NCBI GenBank assembly: GCA_947311845.1
Contig: CAMZMU010000115.1
Span: forward strand, 30,403,401-30,467,400
DNA: 64,000 nt
Reading direction: 5' to 3'
From: Poa pratensis
Lineage: Eukaryota; Streptophyta; Magnoliopsida; Poales; Poaceae
Every line of letters starts with the position of its first letter. Position 1 is the stretch's first letter. Shown here one piece after another: positions 43,841 through 53,852 of this stretch. The notes below the pieces were generated by a model. The model was not told the origin of the DNA. It did not search any database and saw nothing but the letters and a program-made list of their open reading frames with translations. A program made the translations under genes and the position numbers.

Positions 43841-44324
43841 GATGAGATGGTAGCTGGCAGTTAGAGGACTCACACACGTGTGCAAGAGGCATACACAATT
43901 ATTGCAAATTCCCACAAATTTCTTCAAGTTTAGTCAAACTCTATGAAACCGTGTCAACTCTGTCGAGCATGTGCCGCTACTTGCATGCCTATGCCACATG
44001 ATACACGCCTAGCAAATACTAGCATGAGTTGCCACCCTAGCCAGTTGTCGTTTTATCCCGACACTTCCGGCCAGCCTGTCAGTTTTCATAAAATAATAAA
44101 ATAGGCTAAAACCCATCACAAGATTACAACTAAAGGTATGATGTGTTAACATTCTTAATTTTCAGAAGCTCGCAACTCAGAGGTAAAAATTGTAACTTAT
44201 TCATAAAATTACATATAATGCAGACATTCCTCCTCATGTACATGTTGTAAATAAAGAGGTAACAACAAACATATAATCATTCCTCCATCACTTTGTACTT
44301 AATTATGTGTCTTGCAATCTTCTA
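43841..44324. other. Unassigned AT-rich spacer
   Basis: No gene or element end was recognised. It separates R7 from the last Q copy. Confidence 0.4.
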
Positions 44325-44660
44325 TTGTCCATGTTAGGTACACAATGGTCACTAGTAACAATTCCGTTCAACATACTTTTTCAATGTCACTCATTTCAAG
44401 CAAGTTGGTATGTGCCAATGATTCATAATCATCTCTTCCGAGCAGGATTCAGCCCACAGAAGACCTCTCAACAAAAAATGATTTTAGAAGATATTACCTA
44501 TAAATAAAGATGTCAGTTGCACACACCCTATGTAGGCATAGTAAGAATTATAAGAACCTAGTGCACTTGCATTAAAACTTCAATACGAACATTAGAAACA
44601 GAAAATGAGAGAAGCTAGAGACATGGTTGTACTTGGTAGATGAAATTCTTTGTTCGGATG
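44325..44660. repeat. Macro-repeat copy 7, Q core, degenerate
   Basis: TTCAACATACTTTTTCAATG, AGCAAGTTGGTATGTGCCAA, TTCATAATCATCTCTTCCGAG and CTATAAATAAAGATGTC match the centre of Q. Most diverged copy and the right edge of the recognisable array. 44661-45000 has no feature I can support. Confidence 0.6.
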
Positions 44661-44999
44661 CCCACCCAGGACCTTACTGTAGGTACAAAACCCTCAATAA
44701 AAAAAGTTGGTACAAAAGATGATTAGATGAATAAAACAAAATTAAATATGTACCATCATCAATCAGTTAACAAAATCGCTAATTTATTTTAGCGATTAGA
44801 CGCAGCGATCCGGCGAGTCACTGATCCACACCTGGATCAGCCGAAAAGGAGATGATATGTTGCGAGTTGCGACGCGGTTGGTGTGTCGCCTGACGCTGGC
44901 TGGCGGCGCCTGAGTCCAGCAAATAGGCTATTTGTTTTGACAGTACAGAGTACATGACTAGTAGGTCTTTTCTCCCACAAGCAGCGGCGGCGGAGAAAA

Positions 45000-45252
45000 C
45001 TTGCCACCGAATATGAAAGTTTTGGAATTTATACTCTCAAATCGGCGCCTGATGATTTTGTGGCATGGGCTTATGAAAGTTTTGGAATTTATACTCTCAA
45101 ATCGGCGTATCGTTCTCTAGTGACTCAAAAGAGCGGACTGCTCTAGAGGGAGGAATGAATACCGGCACCTCACAGACCGACAACCAGTTATGGATTTCTT
45201 TATGGAAACGAAAAGTTCAGCCTAAGGTTCGTGTTTTCTGGTGGAGGGTCCT
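45000..45252 (+). pseudogene. LINE ORF2 fragment (RT C-terminal/zf-RVT), 5' part
   Basis: Frames read FGIYTLKSAYRSLVTQKSG and, shifted, NQLWISLWKRKVQPKVRVFW, the classic start of the zf-RVT region of plant LINEs. A 36-bp segment (TATGAAAGTTTTGGAATTTA and following) is directly repeated at 45012 and 45073. A stop and a frame change are present. The ORF is interrupted at 45252 by an LTR retrotransposon and resumes at 49622. Confidence 0.8.
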
Positions 45253-46184
45253 TGTCGGGGGTTACCCACGGGTAGGGTAAAGATGAGGTAAAGACATGTA
45301 AGGTTAAGGCAGTAAGCTGTCCGAGGTAACGATTGAGCAAGGACGCAGGAGGCGTCATCCGACGTAAGGCGTACGTCTGAGGTATATTCTCCAAGGTATA
45401 TCCTCCGAGATATCAACCTCGGGGTAGTCAGCTAGCTACCACAGGAATAAGGTATTCTCTACCGAGGTATAGGATCCGGAGTGTTATCCGAGGTTGGCAG
45501 CAAGGATCGAGGCATGTCAGAGAGGTCACGGGCGCCGCAGAGCTCATAGCCCGAGGCTTCAGAGGACGGCGAGGTCCGTCCACGGGTTTCCTGGAAGCTC
45601 GGGGGCCTAGGAGCTGACTCGGCTATTTCGGGAAAGGTCTACAGGCTAGACCTCGGCAGGCTACTGAAGTATGACCGGAAGAGGAAAGCTAGGCCTGGCT
45701 GGCCTGACAGTTCGGCCGTTGAGCTGGCAGGAGGCAGAGGCTTGTCTTCTACCTTTTGGCCATGCCATTGTCAGTTGTAGGCAGGGGTAAAAATGTACTT
45801 CGGCCTGTGTATATATGCGGCATCTCTACCTCCAGGGAGGAGGACGGCGAAACCCTAGCTCATTTCCCCCTTCATAGTTTCATCTTCCATCTAGAGCTCT
45901 AACTTGAGCAGCATCATACAGCTCGAGGAGCACCTTGTACCCGAGAACTACACTGATATATTGAGAGGAAAGGCAGGAGTAGGGGTTTTACTTCCTCACG
46001 AAGGCCCCGAACCTGGGTACATCGTGGTGTCTTTGTGGTTGCTTGTGTTCTTGCGGTTCTTGCTCTTGTTCTTCGTGTTCTTCGTGTGCGGTTCCACCGC
46101 ACCAACCCTCTCCCGAATCCTCAAGCGTCCATTCGGCCCCAGAATAAGCCACCCCGTGGCATCTGCGTGATTCCCACCACGACA
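45253..46184 (+). repeat. 5' LTR of the non-autonomous element
   Basis: TGTCGGGGGTTACCC to CCACCACGACA. Contains GTGTATATATGCGGC near 45806, a likely TATA box. Adjoins the PBS at 46185, which fixes plus orientation. Confidence 0.93.
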
Positions 46185-46201
46185 GTTGGCGCCCACCGTG
46201 A
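46185..46201 (+). other. Primer-binding site
   Basis: GTTGGCGCCCACCGTG immediately follows the LTR. TGGCGCCC-type sequences are common PBSs in grass LTR elements; I do not assign the tRNA. Confidence 0.75.
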
Positions 46202-46309
46202 GGCTGATAGTGGCGTTTGCTGGATCAATTCGGATGGGACCTTCGTCATCAACGCGGGGACTCGACTTCGGCCTCGTCCCCGTTAGTTGACTCATTTTCG
46301 AGTTGGCTG

Positions 46310-46480
46310 CAGTGCGAATCTGAGGTGTTCTGTCCGAGGTGTTTTGTCCGGGCTGTTCTGTAATCCGAGGTGTTCTGTCTGAAGTGTTTTGGAATCCGAG
46401 GTGTTCTGAAGTCTGAGGTGTTCTGAAGTCCGAGGTATCCTGGGAGAATCCGAGTTAAGACTTGGAAATCCGAATTAATA
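46310..46480. repeat. Short tandem repeats, CCGAGGTGTTCTG family
   Basis: CCGAGGTGTT(C/T)TG recurs about six times with variable spacing (GTCCGAGG, AATCCGAGG, AAGTCCGAGG). First of several minisatellite families in the element interior. Confidence 0.8.
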
Positions 46481-46869
46481 CTTCTCCAACAACCTGGCCT
46501 TGTAAGTATCATTTATGTGTCTTCACATGCTTCTAGATAGTCTCAAATAGTACTCGGGGACTGCCCCCTCGCTTTTTGTCTGTGTTCTACCCGGGACAAG
46601 ATGTCTTGACCCGGGGACTGGACAACCAGTCTGTTGTACGCCTTCTCCTAGATAAGAAAAGTAACTCGGGGACTCGGTTGAAACCGAGTCTAGTTTTTTG
46701 TGCTTAGTATCTGCTGTTAAATTCGTTTTCTATCAAGTACTATAGCTAGTTTGCCTCGGTTAGTATAATTGTTGTTCCCGTCAAATATTCTTCATGATAT
46801 CTCTGTTGGACTAACGTTGAAAGGTGACGTCGGTTTTGTTGAGAATGTTCGTCACTGGGGTATTCCAGA

Positions 46870-46995
46870 AATCCGAGGTGTATTGTAATCCGAGGTATAT
46901 TGGAAATCCGGATCATAATGGAAATCCGGATCATAATGGAAATCCGGGTCATATTGGAAATCTGGGTTATAGTGGAAATCTAAGGTATCATGGTT
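46870..46995. repeat. 18-bp minisatellite, AAATCCGGATCATAATGG family
   Basis: Approximately six units of GGAAATC(C)GGRTCATA(A/T)T, with related CCGAGGTRTATTG units at the left edge. Confidence 0.8.
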
Positions 46996-47044
46996 ATATT
47001 GGTTATCTCAAATTATCCAAGGTACCCTAGCATTATCAGTATTC

Positions 47045-47220
47045 TCTAAATCACCGTTTACTTCGGTTTACCACAGTATCACGGTATCATTCCCCATCCC
47101 GGATCGCCGTTTATTTCGGTTTGTCACAATATCATGACATCTTTCCATATCTCACATCGCTGTTTATTCCGTTTGCCAACGTATCATGGCATCATTTGCA
47201 TACCAGATCTTTGTTTATGT
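47045..47220. repeat. About 60-70 bp repeat, three diverged units
   Basis: Each unit has CGCTGTTTATT/CGCCGTTTATTTCGGTTT, then CAC(A)RTATCA(C/T)G(G/A)(T/C)ATC. Starts near 47050, 47102 and 47157. Confidence 0.65.
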
Positions 47221-47324
47221 TTGTTAGTCGGAGGCAACCTTTGAGATATATTTTCTCAGGTTATATGTCAGTCCAGCAGTAGCTGGAGACACTTATGTCG
47301 GTATACGCCCGGAGTGGCTAAAAC

Positions 47325-47770
47325 CGACATGTGTGATATGCCCAGAGTGGCCGAGGTACCGAGACATGTGTGATATGCCCAGAGTGGCCGAGGTACCGAA
47401 ACATGTGTGATATGCCCAGAGTGGCCGAGGTACCGAGACATGTGTGATATGCCAATGAGGCCGAGGTACCGAGACCTGTGTGATATGCCCAGAGTGGCCG
47501 AGGTACCGAGACATGTGTGATATGCCCAGAGTGGCCGAGGTACCGAGACATGTGTGATATGCCAATGAGGCCGAGGTACCGAGACATGTGTGATATGCCC
47601 AGAGTGGCCGAGGTACCGAGACATGTGTGATATGCCAATGAGGCCGAGGTACCGAGACATGTGTGATATGCCCAGAATGGCCGAGGTACCGAGACATGTG
47701 TGATATGCCAATGAGGCCGAGGTACCGAGACATGTGTGAAATGCCAATGAGGCCGAGGTACCGAGACTTT
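47325..47770. repeat. 34/37-bp minisatellite, about 12 units
   Basis: GAGACATGTGTGATATGCC is followed by either CAGAGTGGCCGAGGTACC (37-bp unit) or AATGAGGCCGAGGTACC (34-bp unit). The two unit types are interspersed. The unit lengths are not multiples of three, so all three minus frames stay open in places and yield apparent ORFs. Confidence 0.95.
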
Positions 47771-47804
47771 TCAGATACATACTTGCAGGTTTATGTCGGT
47801 CCAG

Positions 47805-48435
47805 CTTACGCTGGCGGCATCCAAGTTCGGTAAAAGCCAGGAGGGCTAACCGACGCTGGCGGCATCCAAGTTCGGTAAAAGCCAGGAGGGCTAACCGATG
47901 TTGGCGGCATCCGAGTTCGGTAAAAGCCAGGAGGGCTAACCGACGCTGGCGGCATCCAAGTTCGGTAAAAGTCAGGAGGGCTAACCGACGCTGGCGGCAT
48001 CCCAGTTCGGTAAAAGCCAGGAGGGCTAACCGACGCTGGCGGCATCCAAGTTGGTAAAAGCCAGGAGGGCTAACCGACGCTGGCGGCATCCAAGTTCGGT
48101 AAAAGCCAGGAGGGCTAACCGACGCTGGCGGCATCCGAGTTCGGTAAAAGCCAGGAGGGCTAACCGACGCTGGCGGCATCTGAGTTCGGTAAAAGCCAGG
48201 AGGGCTAACCGACGATGGCGGCATTCGAGTTCGGTAAAGGCCAGGAGGGCTAACCGAAGCTGGCGGCATCCGAGTTCGGTAAAAGCCAGGAGGGCTAACC
48301 GACGCTGGCGGCATCCGAGTTTGGTAAAAGCCAGGAGGGCTAACCGATGCTGGCGACATCCGAGTTTGGTAAAAGCCAGGAGGGCTAACCGATGCTGGCG
48401 ACATCCGAGTCTGGTAAAGGCCAGGAGGGCTGAGA
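47805..48435. repeat. 45-bp minisatellite, about 14 units
   Basis: The unit includes GCTGGCGGCATCC(A/G)AGTTCGG and TAAAAGCCAGGAGGGCTAAC. Length is a multiple of three, so long frames exist on both strands (minus 47268-48581 reads a 15-residue period such as SVSPPGFYRTRMPPA). One unit has lost one base near 48052. No initiation context or domain supports translation. Confidence 0.95.
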
Positions 48436-48681
48436 ACCGACATAAAATGGTGCTCATGCAGGCAACATATTTCCGGTGCAAATTGTCCATCTCGTTGTTG
48501 ATTCGGGTGAGCTCGATCAACCGGATGTCGCATTTGGCCTGGAGGGCATGGCGAAGACGACCAAATTACAAAGGCGCCCACGCAGGCAAGAGGCTATGCA
48601 TATGGAGATGTTTTGGTATGCTTATTTATTTTTGTAAGTCTGTGCGCGACTCTGCGAGTCCCCCACAGCCTCGGGGACTAC

Positions 48682-49616
48682 TGTCGGGGGGTTACCCCCG
48701 GGTAGGGTAAAGATGAGGTAAAGACATGTAAGGTTAAGGCAGTAAGCTGTCCGAGGTAACGATTGAGCAAGGACGCAAGAGGCGTCATTCGACGTAAGGC
48801 GTACGTCTGAGGTATATTCTCCGAGGTATATCCTCCGAGATATCAACCTCGGGGTAGTCAGCTAGCTACCACAGGAATAAGGTATTCTCTACCGAGGTAT
48901 AGGATCCGGAGTATTATCCGAGGTTGGCAGCAAGGATCGAGGCATGTCAGAGAGGTCACGGGCGCCGCAGAGCTCATAGCCCGAGGCTTCAGAGGACGGC
49001 GAGGTCCGTCCACGGGTTTCCCGGAAGCTCGGGGGCCTAGGAGCTGACTCGGCTATTTCGGGAAAGGTCTACAGGCTAGACCTCGGCAGGCTACTGAAGT
49101 ATGACCGGAAGAGGAAAGCTAGGCCTGGCTGGCCTGACAGTTCGGCCGTTGAGCTGGCAGGAGGCAGAGGCTTGTCTTCTACCTTTTGGCCATGCCATTG
49201 TCAGTTGTAGGCAGGGGTAAAAATGTACTTCGGCCTGTGTATATATGCGGCATCTCTACCTCCAGGGAGGAGGACGGCGAAACCCTAGCTCATTTCCCCC
49301 TTCATAGTTTCATCTTCCATCTAGAGCTCTCACTTGAGCAGCATCATACAGCTCGAGGAGCACCTTGTACCCGAGAACTACACTGATATATTGAGAGAGG
49401 AAAGGCAGGAGTAGGGGTTTTACTTCCTCACGAAGGCCCCGAACCTGGGTACATCGTGGTGTCTTTGTGGTTGCTTGTGTTCTTGTGGTTCTTGCTCTTG
49501 TTCTTCGTGTTCTTCGTGTGCGGTTCCACCGCACCAACCCTCTCCCGAATCCTCAAGCGTCCATTCGGCCCCAGAATAAGCCACCCCGTGGCATCTGCGT
49601 GATTCCCACCACGACA
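48682..49616 (+). repeat. 3' LTR of the non-autonomous element
   Basis: TGTCGGGGGGTTACCC to CCACCACGACA, nearly identical to the 5' LTR. The preceding CAGCCTCGGGGACTAC is where a polypurine tract would be expected. Confidence 0.93.
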
Positions 49617-49621
49617 GTCCT

Positions 49622-50545
49622 ACAGGTAATTCTACCGGATGAATTTACACTGAAGAGAAGACATATCAAGGAGACTAGTACAAGCAATGTTTGCATGGCT
49701 ACAGAGGAAGATTTGATGCATGCGCTCATTCACTGCTCTCATGCTCAAGCCTTCTGGAGAGAAGTTCATACATGGTTCAACTTCTGTTTGCCTCAACTAC
49801 ATCCGGATACCTGGCACGTGATATTTTATGTGATGACCGGTTTTCGGATCAGAAGAGGGCAGAAATTATCTCCGTCATGTGGTCTATCTGGCACTCTAGA
49901 AACAGATTGACTCATGATCGTGATGGTTTGGATCCAGTGTTCTTAGTCCGACGGATTAGGGAGGACCTCACACTTCTCGATATCCCAAGATAGCATGCTG
50001 CGATTCTTCCAGGACATGGATGGTGTCCACCAGACTCGGGCTGGATAAAGATAAATACCGACGGAGCCATTGATGTTGATCAAGGTAATGGTGGTGCGGG
50101 CGGGGTTGTTCGGTTGCCCTCGTCCTTTGTTGCTGCCTGGAGTAAACCTCTTCCCGGTGTCACGGAACCTCTCATCGCAGAGACCTTGGCAGTCAGGAAG
50201 GTGTCATCTTCGCCAAACTTCGTGGTTTCACGCATGTTGTGCTAGAAACAGACTGCCTCGATATAATCAATCTCTGGAACACTCGGAGCAATGACAGATC
50301 GGTTATTGCGCGCATCCTAGATGAAATTGGAGAGCTAGTTGCTTCTTTTACTCATTTTGTATTTCAACATGTTTATCGGAACGCCAATCAATCGGCTCAC
50401 CTGTGCGCGCGTCATGCTCTGCCGCTGTAGGTAACTGATAGTTGGTTTACCGATGTACCCAGATTCCTGGTCACCAGTCTTTTGGCTGATGATCCGGGAA
50501 CTTTCTTCGTTGAATAAAGCTCTCAGAATTACCCGCAAAAAAAAG
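49622..50545 (+). pseudogene. LINE ORF2 3' part: zf-RVT and RNase H, with poly(A)
   Basis: Continues the zf-RVT: VILPDEFTLKRRHIKE, then CMATEEDLMHALIHCSHAQA. Then VMWSIWHSRNRLTHDRDG and the RVT_3 RNase H-like domain: SGWIKINTDGAID, GNGGAGGVVR, LETDCLDIINLWN and HVYRNANQSAHLCARHALPL. Frame changes occur near 49850 and 50190, so it is inactive. AATAAA at 50513 and an A run at 50537-50544 mark the 3' end. Confidence 0.85.
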
Positions 50546-50959
50546 ACAAACGAGCGACGATGTTTTTCTTTCTTGATAACTAGCGATGCAATGTAATCGA
50601 TTGATCGAGAGCCAGTACGGGGAACTGCCAGCGGCCCGGGTCAGCCCAGCTAGCCTACGCACCGGTGCGGGAGCTCCTTTAGGACGCTCGTTAGCGCCGC
50701 ATACTATTAGCGACGCCTACGTGCATTCTGTTGTGGGCTGGCCCATTGGGCGTAGCTTGCTGGACCTCGTACGTTTCCATTATCCTTAGTTCACTGCTTC
50801 CTTTACTGCTTCCTGTCACGCTGCTTGTCGAATGTATACGTTCGTTCATGCTTCTTGTTTGCTTTCTTTCACGCTGCTTGTCGAATGTATACCTCGTACG
50901 TGCGCACGTTCGTTCCTGCACTGGGTTCCTGAGTCTGCTTCCTACATATGCACCATAAG
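50546..50959. other. Spacer with a 55-bp spaced duplication
   Basis: CACGCTGCTTGTCGAATGTA occurs at 50818 and 50873. Otherwise unassigned; short frames have no domain. Confidence 0.45.
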
Positions 50960-53200
50960 AAATGAATTTTGAAAATGGTTGCCAATTTTAAAAATGGTTT
51001 CAAAATAATTTACACACGAAATATGTGTGCGTTCACGATTAGGTTCCATTTCCGTGATCGGTTTCGAGTTTCGTGGAATGTACCTTCTTAATTTTGGACC
51101 AAAGTTTTCAATATTTTTAGATGAATTTTGTTAAATTTGTCACACTCAGTTGACGGTTTCAAAATTCCTTTCACGGGTATATGAAACTCGCCGTTTTCCA
51201 CAACTTTCGTGTTATAACTTTTTCGTTTCAACAAAGTTATGAATAGATCTTATAGGTATGTATGCATTTCGCCTCAACCTGTTGAGGATCATTTTCGTTT
51301 CAATTCCCGTTTTCCATTTTAAAAAATGAACCAAAAGTTTGGAACCATTTTAAAATTTTGAACCATTTTCAAAAATGAATAAATTTCAAATTTGGAATTT
51401 TTTTTAAATTTGGAACCATTTTAAATTCGGAACCATTTTTTAATTTAGAACTATTTTCAAAATTGAAACCAATTTTAATTTGGAACCATTTAAAATTCAA
51501 AACCATTTTTAGATTTGTAACCATTTATAAGTTTGGAACCATTTTAAAAAACGAACCATTTTAAAAAATGAAAAAATAAATAAATTTGGAACCATTTTAA
51601 ATTTGGAACTATTTTAAAAAATGATCAATTTTCCAATTTGGAACCGTTTTTAAATTCGGAAGCATTTTTTAATTTGGAACCATTTTCAGAATGGAACCAT
51701 TTTTAAATTTGGAACCATTTTTAAAAATTTGGAACCATTTTTTTAATTTGGAACCATTTTAAATTCGGAATGGAACCATTTTTAAATTTGGAACCATTTT
51801 AAATTCGGAACCATTTTCAAAATGGAACCATTTTAAATTTGGAACCATTTTAAATTCGGAACTATTTTCAAAATGGAACCATTTTTAAATTTGAAACCAT
51901 TTTTAAATTTGGAACCATTTTAAAAAATGAACAAATTTAAAATGTGGAACCATTTTAAATTTGAACCATTTTCAAAATGGAATAATGTTTTTAATTTGGA
52001 ACAATTTTAAATTTGGAACCATTTTAAAATTTGGAACCATTTTAAATTCGGAACCGTTTTCAAAATGGAACCATTTTTAAATTTGGAACCATTTTAAATT
52101 CAGAACCATTTTCAAAATGGAACCATTTTTAAATTTGGAACCATTTTAAATTCGGAACCATTTTCAAAATGGAACCATTTTAAATTTGGAACCATTTTTA
52201 AATTTGGAACCATTTTAAAAATGGAACCATTTTTAAATTTGGAACTATTTTCAAAATGGAACCATTTTCAAAAATTGAACAATTTTCTAACATGGAACCG
52301 TTTTTAAATTTGGAAGCATTTTTAAATTTGGAACTATTTTCGAAATGGAACCATTTTTAAATTTGGAACCATTTTAAAAATGGAACCATTTTCAAAAATG
52401 AACAATATTCAAATTTGAAACCATTTTTTATTTGGAACCATTTTAAATTCGGAACCATTTTTTATTTGGAACCATTTTTAAATTCCGAACCATTTTGAAA
52501 ATGGAACCATTTTCAAATTTGGAACCATTTTAAATTCAGAACCATTTTTAAAATTGTATCATTTAAAAAATGGAACCATTTTTAAATTTGGAACCATTTT
52601 TAATTTTGGAACCATTTTAAATTCGGAACCATTTTTAAATTTAGAACCATTTTCAAAATGGAACCATTTTAAATTTGGAACCATTTTAAAAAATGAACAA
52701 TTTTCTAATATGGAACCGTTTTTAAATTTGGAAGCATTTTTAAATTTGGAACCATTTTCAAAAATGAACAATTTTCTAATATGGAACCATTTTCAAATTT
52801 GGAAGCATTTTTAAATTTGGAACCATTTTCAAAATGGAACCATTTTTAAAATTTGGAACCATTTTCAAAATGGAACAATTTTCAAATTTGGAACCATTTT
52901 AAATTCTGAACCATTTTTAATTTGGAACCATTTTCAAAATGGAACAATTTTTAAATTTGGAACCATTTTAAATCCGGAACCATTTTCAAAATGGAACCAT
53001 TTTAAAGTTGAAATTATTTTCAAAATGGAACCATTTTCAAATTTGAAACCATTTTTAAATTTGGAACCATTTTAAATTCAGAACCATTTTAAAAAATGGA
53101 ACCATTTTCAAAATGGAACCATTTCTAAATTTGGAACCATTTTCAAAATGGAACCATTTTAAAATTTGGAATCATTTTTTATTTGGAACCATTTTAAACT
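50960..53200. repeat. Degenerate GGAACCATTTT satellite-like array
   Basis: More than 2 kb built from (T)TTGGAACCATTTT alternating with AAATTTGG, AAATTCGG, CAAAATGG and AAAATGAAC links; well over 80 motif copies. Spacing varies around 18-30 bp, with a visible higher-order pattern (TTTGG...TTCGG...CAAAATGG). The part before 51300 is a diverged transition. Open frames such as + 52554-52814 are periodic artefacts. Confidence 0.9.
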
Positions 53201-53204
53201 TTTT

Positions 53205-53646
53205 TTTACATGAACGGTCTTAAAAAATAAAAAGTCCAGTACTACATCATAAGAACTTGAAAAAAAAGGGACAGTCATGACCACTAAGGTAGGAGACTTT
53301 TTTTTACATGAACGGTCTTACAAAATAAAAAGTTCAGTACTACATCATCAAGTACTCCTTAAAATTGCAATAAAACATATACATCAGCTAGTCATCACAT
53401 CAGCTGATAAAAGCAAGCAGAATAACTGTTTACACAAAGTCCAATACTACATCATAAGAACTTGAAAAAAAAGGGACAGTCATGACCACTAAGGTAGGAG
53501 ACTTTTTTTTTACATGAACGGTCTTACAAAATAAAAAGTTCAGTACTACATCATCAAGTACTCCTTAAAATTGCAATAAAACATATACATCAGCTAGTCA
53601 TCACATCAGCTGATAAAAGCAAGCAGAATAACTGTTTACACAAAGC
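53205..53646. repeat. About 205-bp tandem repeat overlapping the HMGB gene 3' end
   Basis: TTTTTTTTACATGAACGGTCTTA starts units at about 53205 (short copy lacking its middle), 53299 and 53503. GGGACAGTCATGACCACTAA recurs 205 bp apart (53268 and 53473). The unit contains the 3' UTR end of the HMGB gene (AAGCAAGCAGAATAACTGTT), so downstream units are duplicates of the transcript tail. Confidence 0.92.
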
Positions 53647-53852
53647 CGTGGAGGTCCACAACAGAAAAGCAATGAAGAGTCTAGCTTTTCTTTCGCTACA
53701 GTCAAACAGATACACCTCCAGCAAGCCGCGGCCGAGGAGTACGGATCTAAACATTCTCCTTACAGCATAACAAAACATAAAAAGGAACATAGCAAGCTAA
53801 GGCCTAAGCAGCAAGCACTGATGATGTACAGCTGCTGTCTCTAAGCTACTAT

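Larger units (their letters stand above)
45253..49616. mobile_element. Non-autonomous LTR retrotransposon full of minisatellites
   Basis: Flanked by GTCCT (45248-45252 and 49617-49621). LTRs of 932 and 935 bp differ by about eight substitutions and two small indels by eye. A PBS, TTGGCGCCCACCGTG, follows the first LTR directly. The 2.5-kb interior has no gag or pol; it consists of at least four minisatellite families. Mobilisation in trans by an autonomous gypsy-type element is inferred. The LTR divergence, near 1%, suggests a few hundred thousand years at the usual grass rate. It splits the LINE at 45000-50545. Confidence 0.93.

Noticed and set aside
47325..48435. Regularly spaced repeats resembling a CRISPR array
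   Set aside because: Units are contiguous tandem copies without unique spacers, inside an LTR retrotransposon of a plant genome.
47268..48581. 437-codon minus frame with a 15-residue repeat, and a plus frame at 48051-48710
   Set aside because: Produced by a 45-bp minisatellite whose length is a multiple of three. Both strands stay open and there is no initiation context or domain.
52554..52814. 86-codon periodic frame (NGTIFKFGTIFNFG...)
   Set aside because: Artefact of the GGAACCATTTT repeat.
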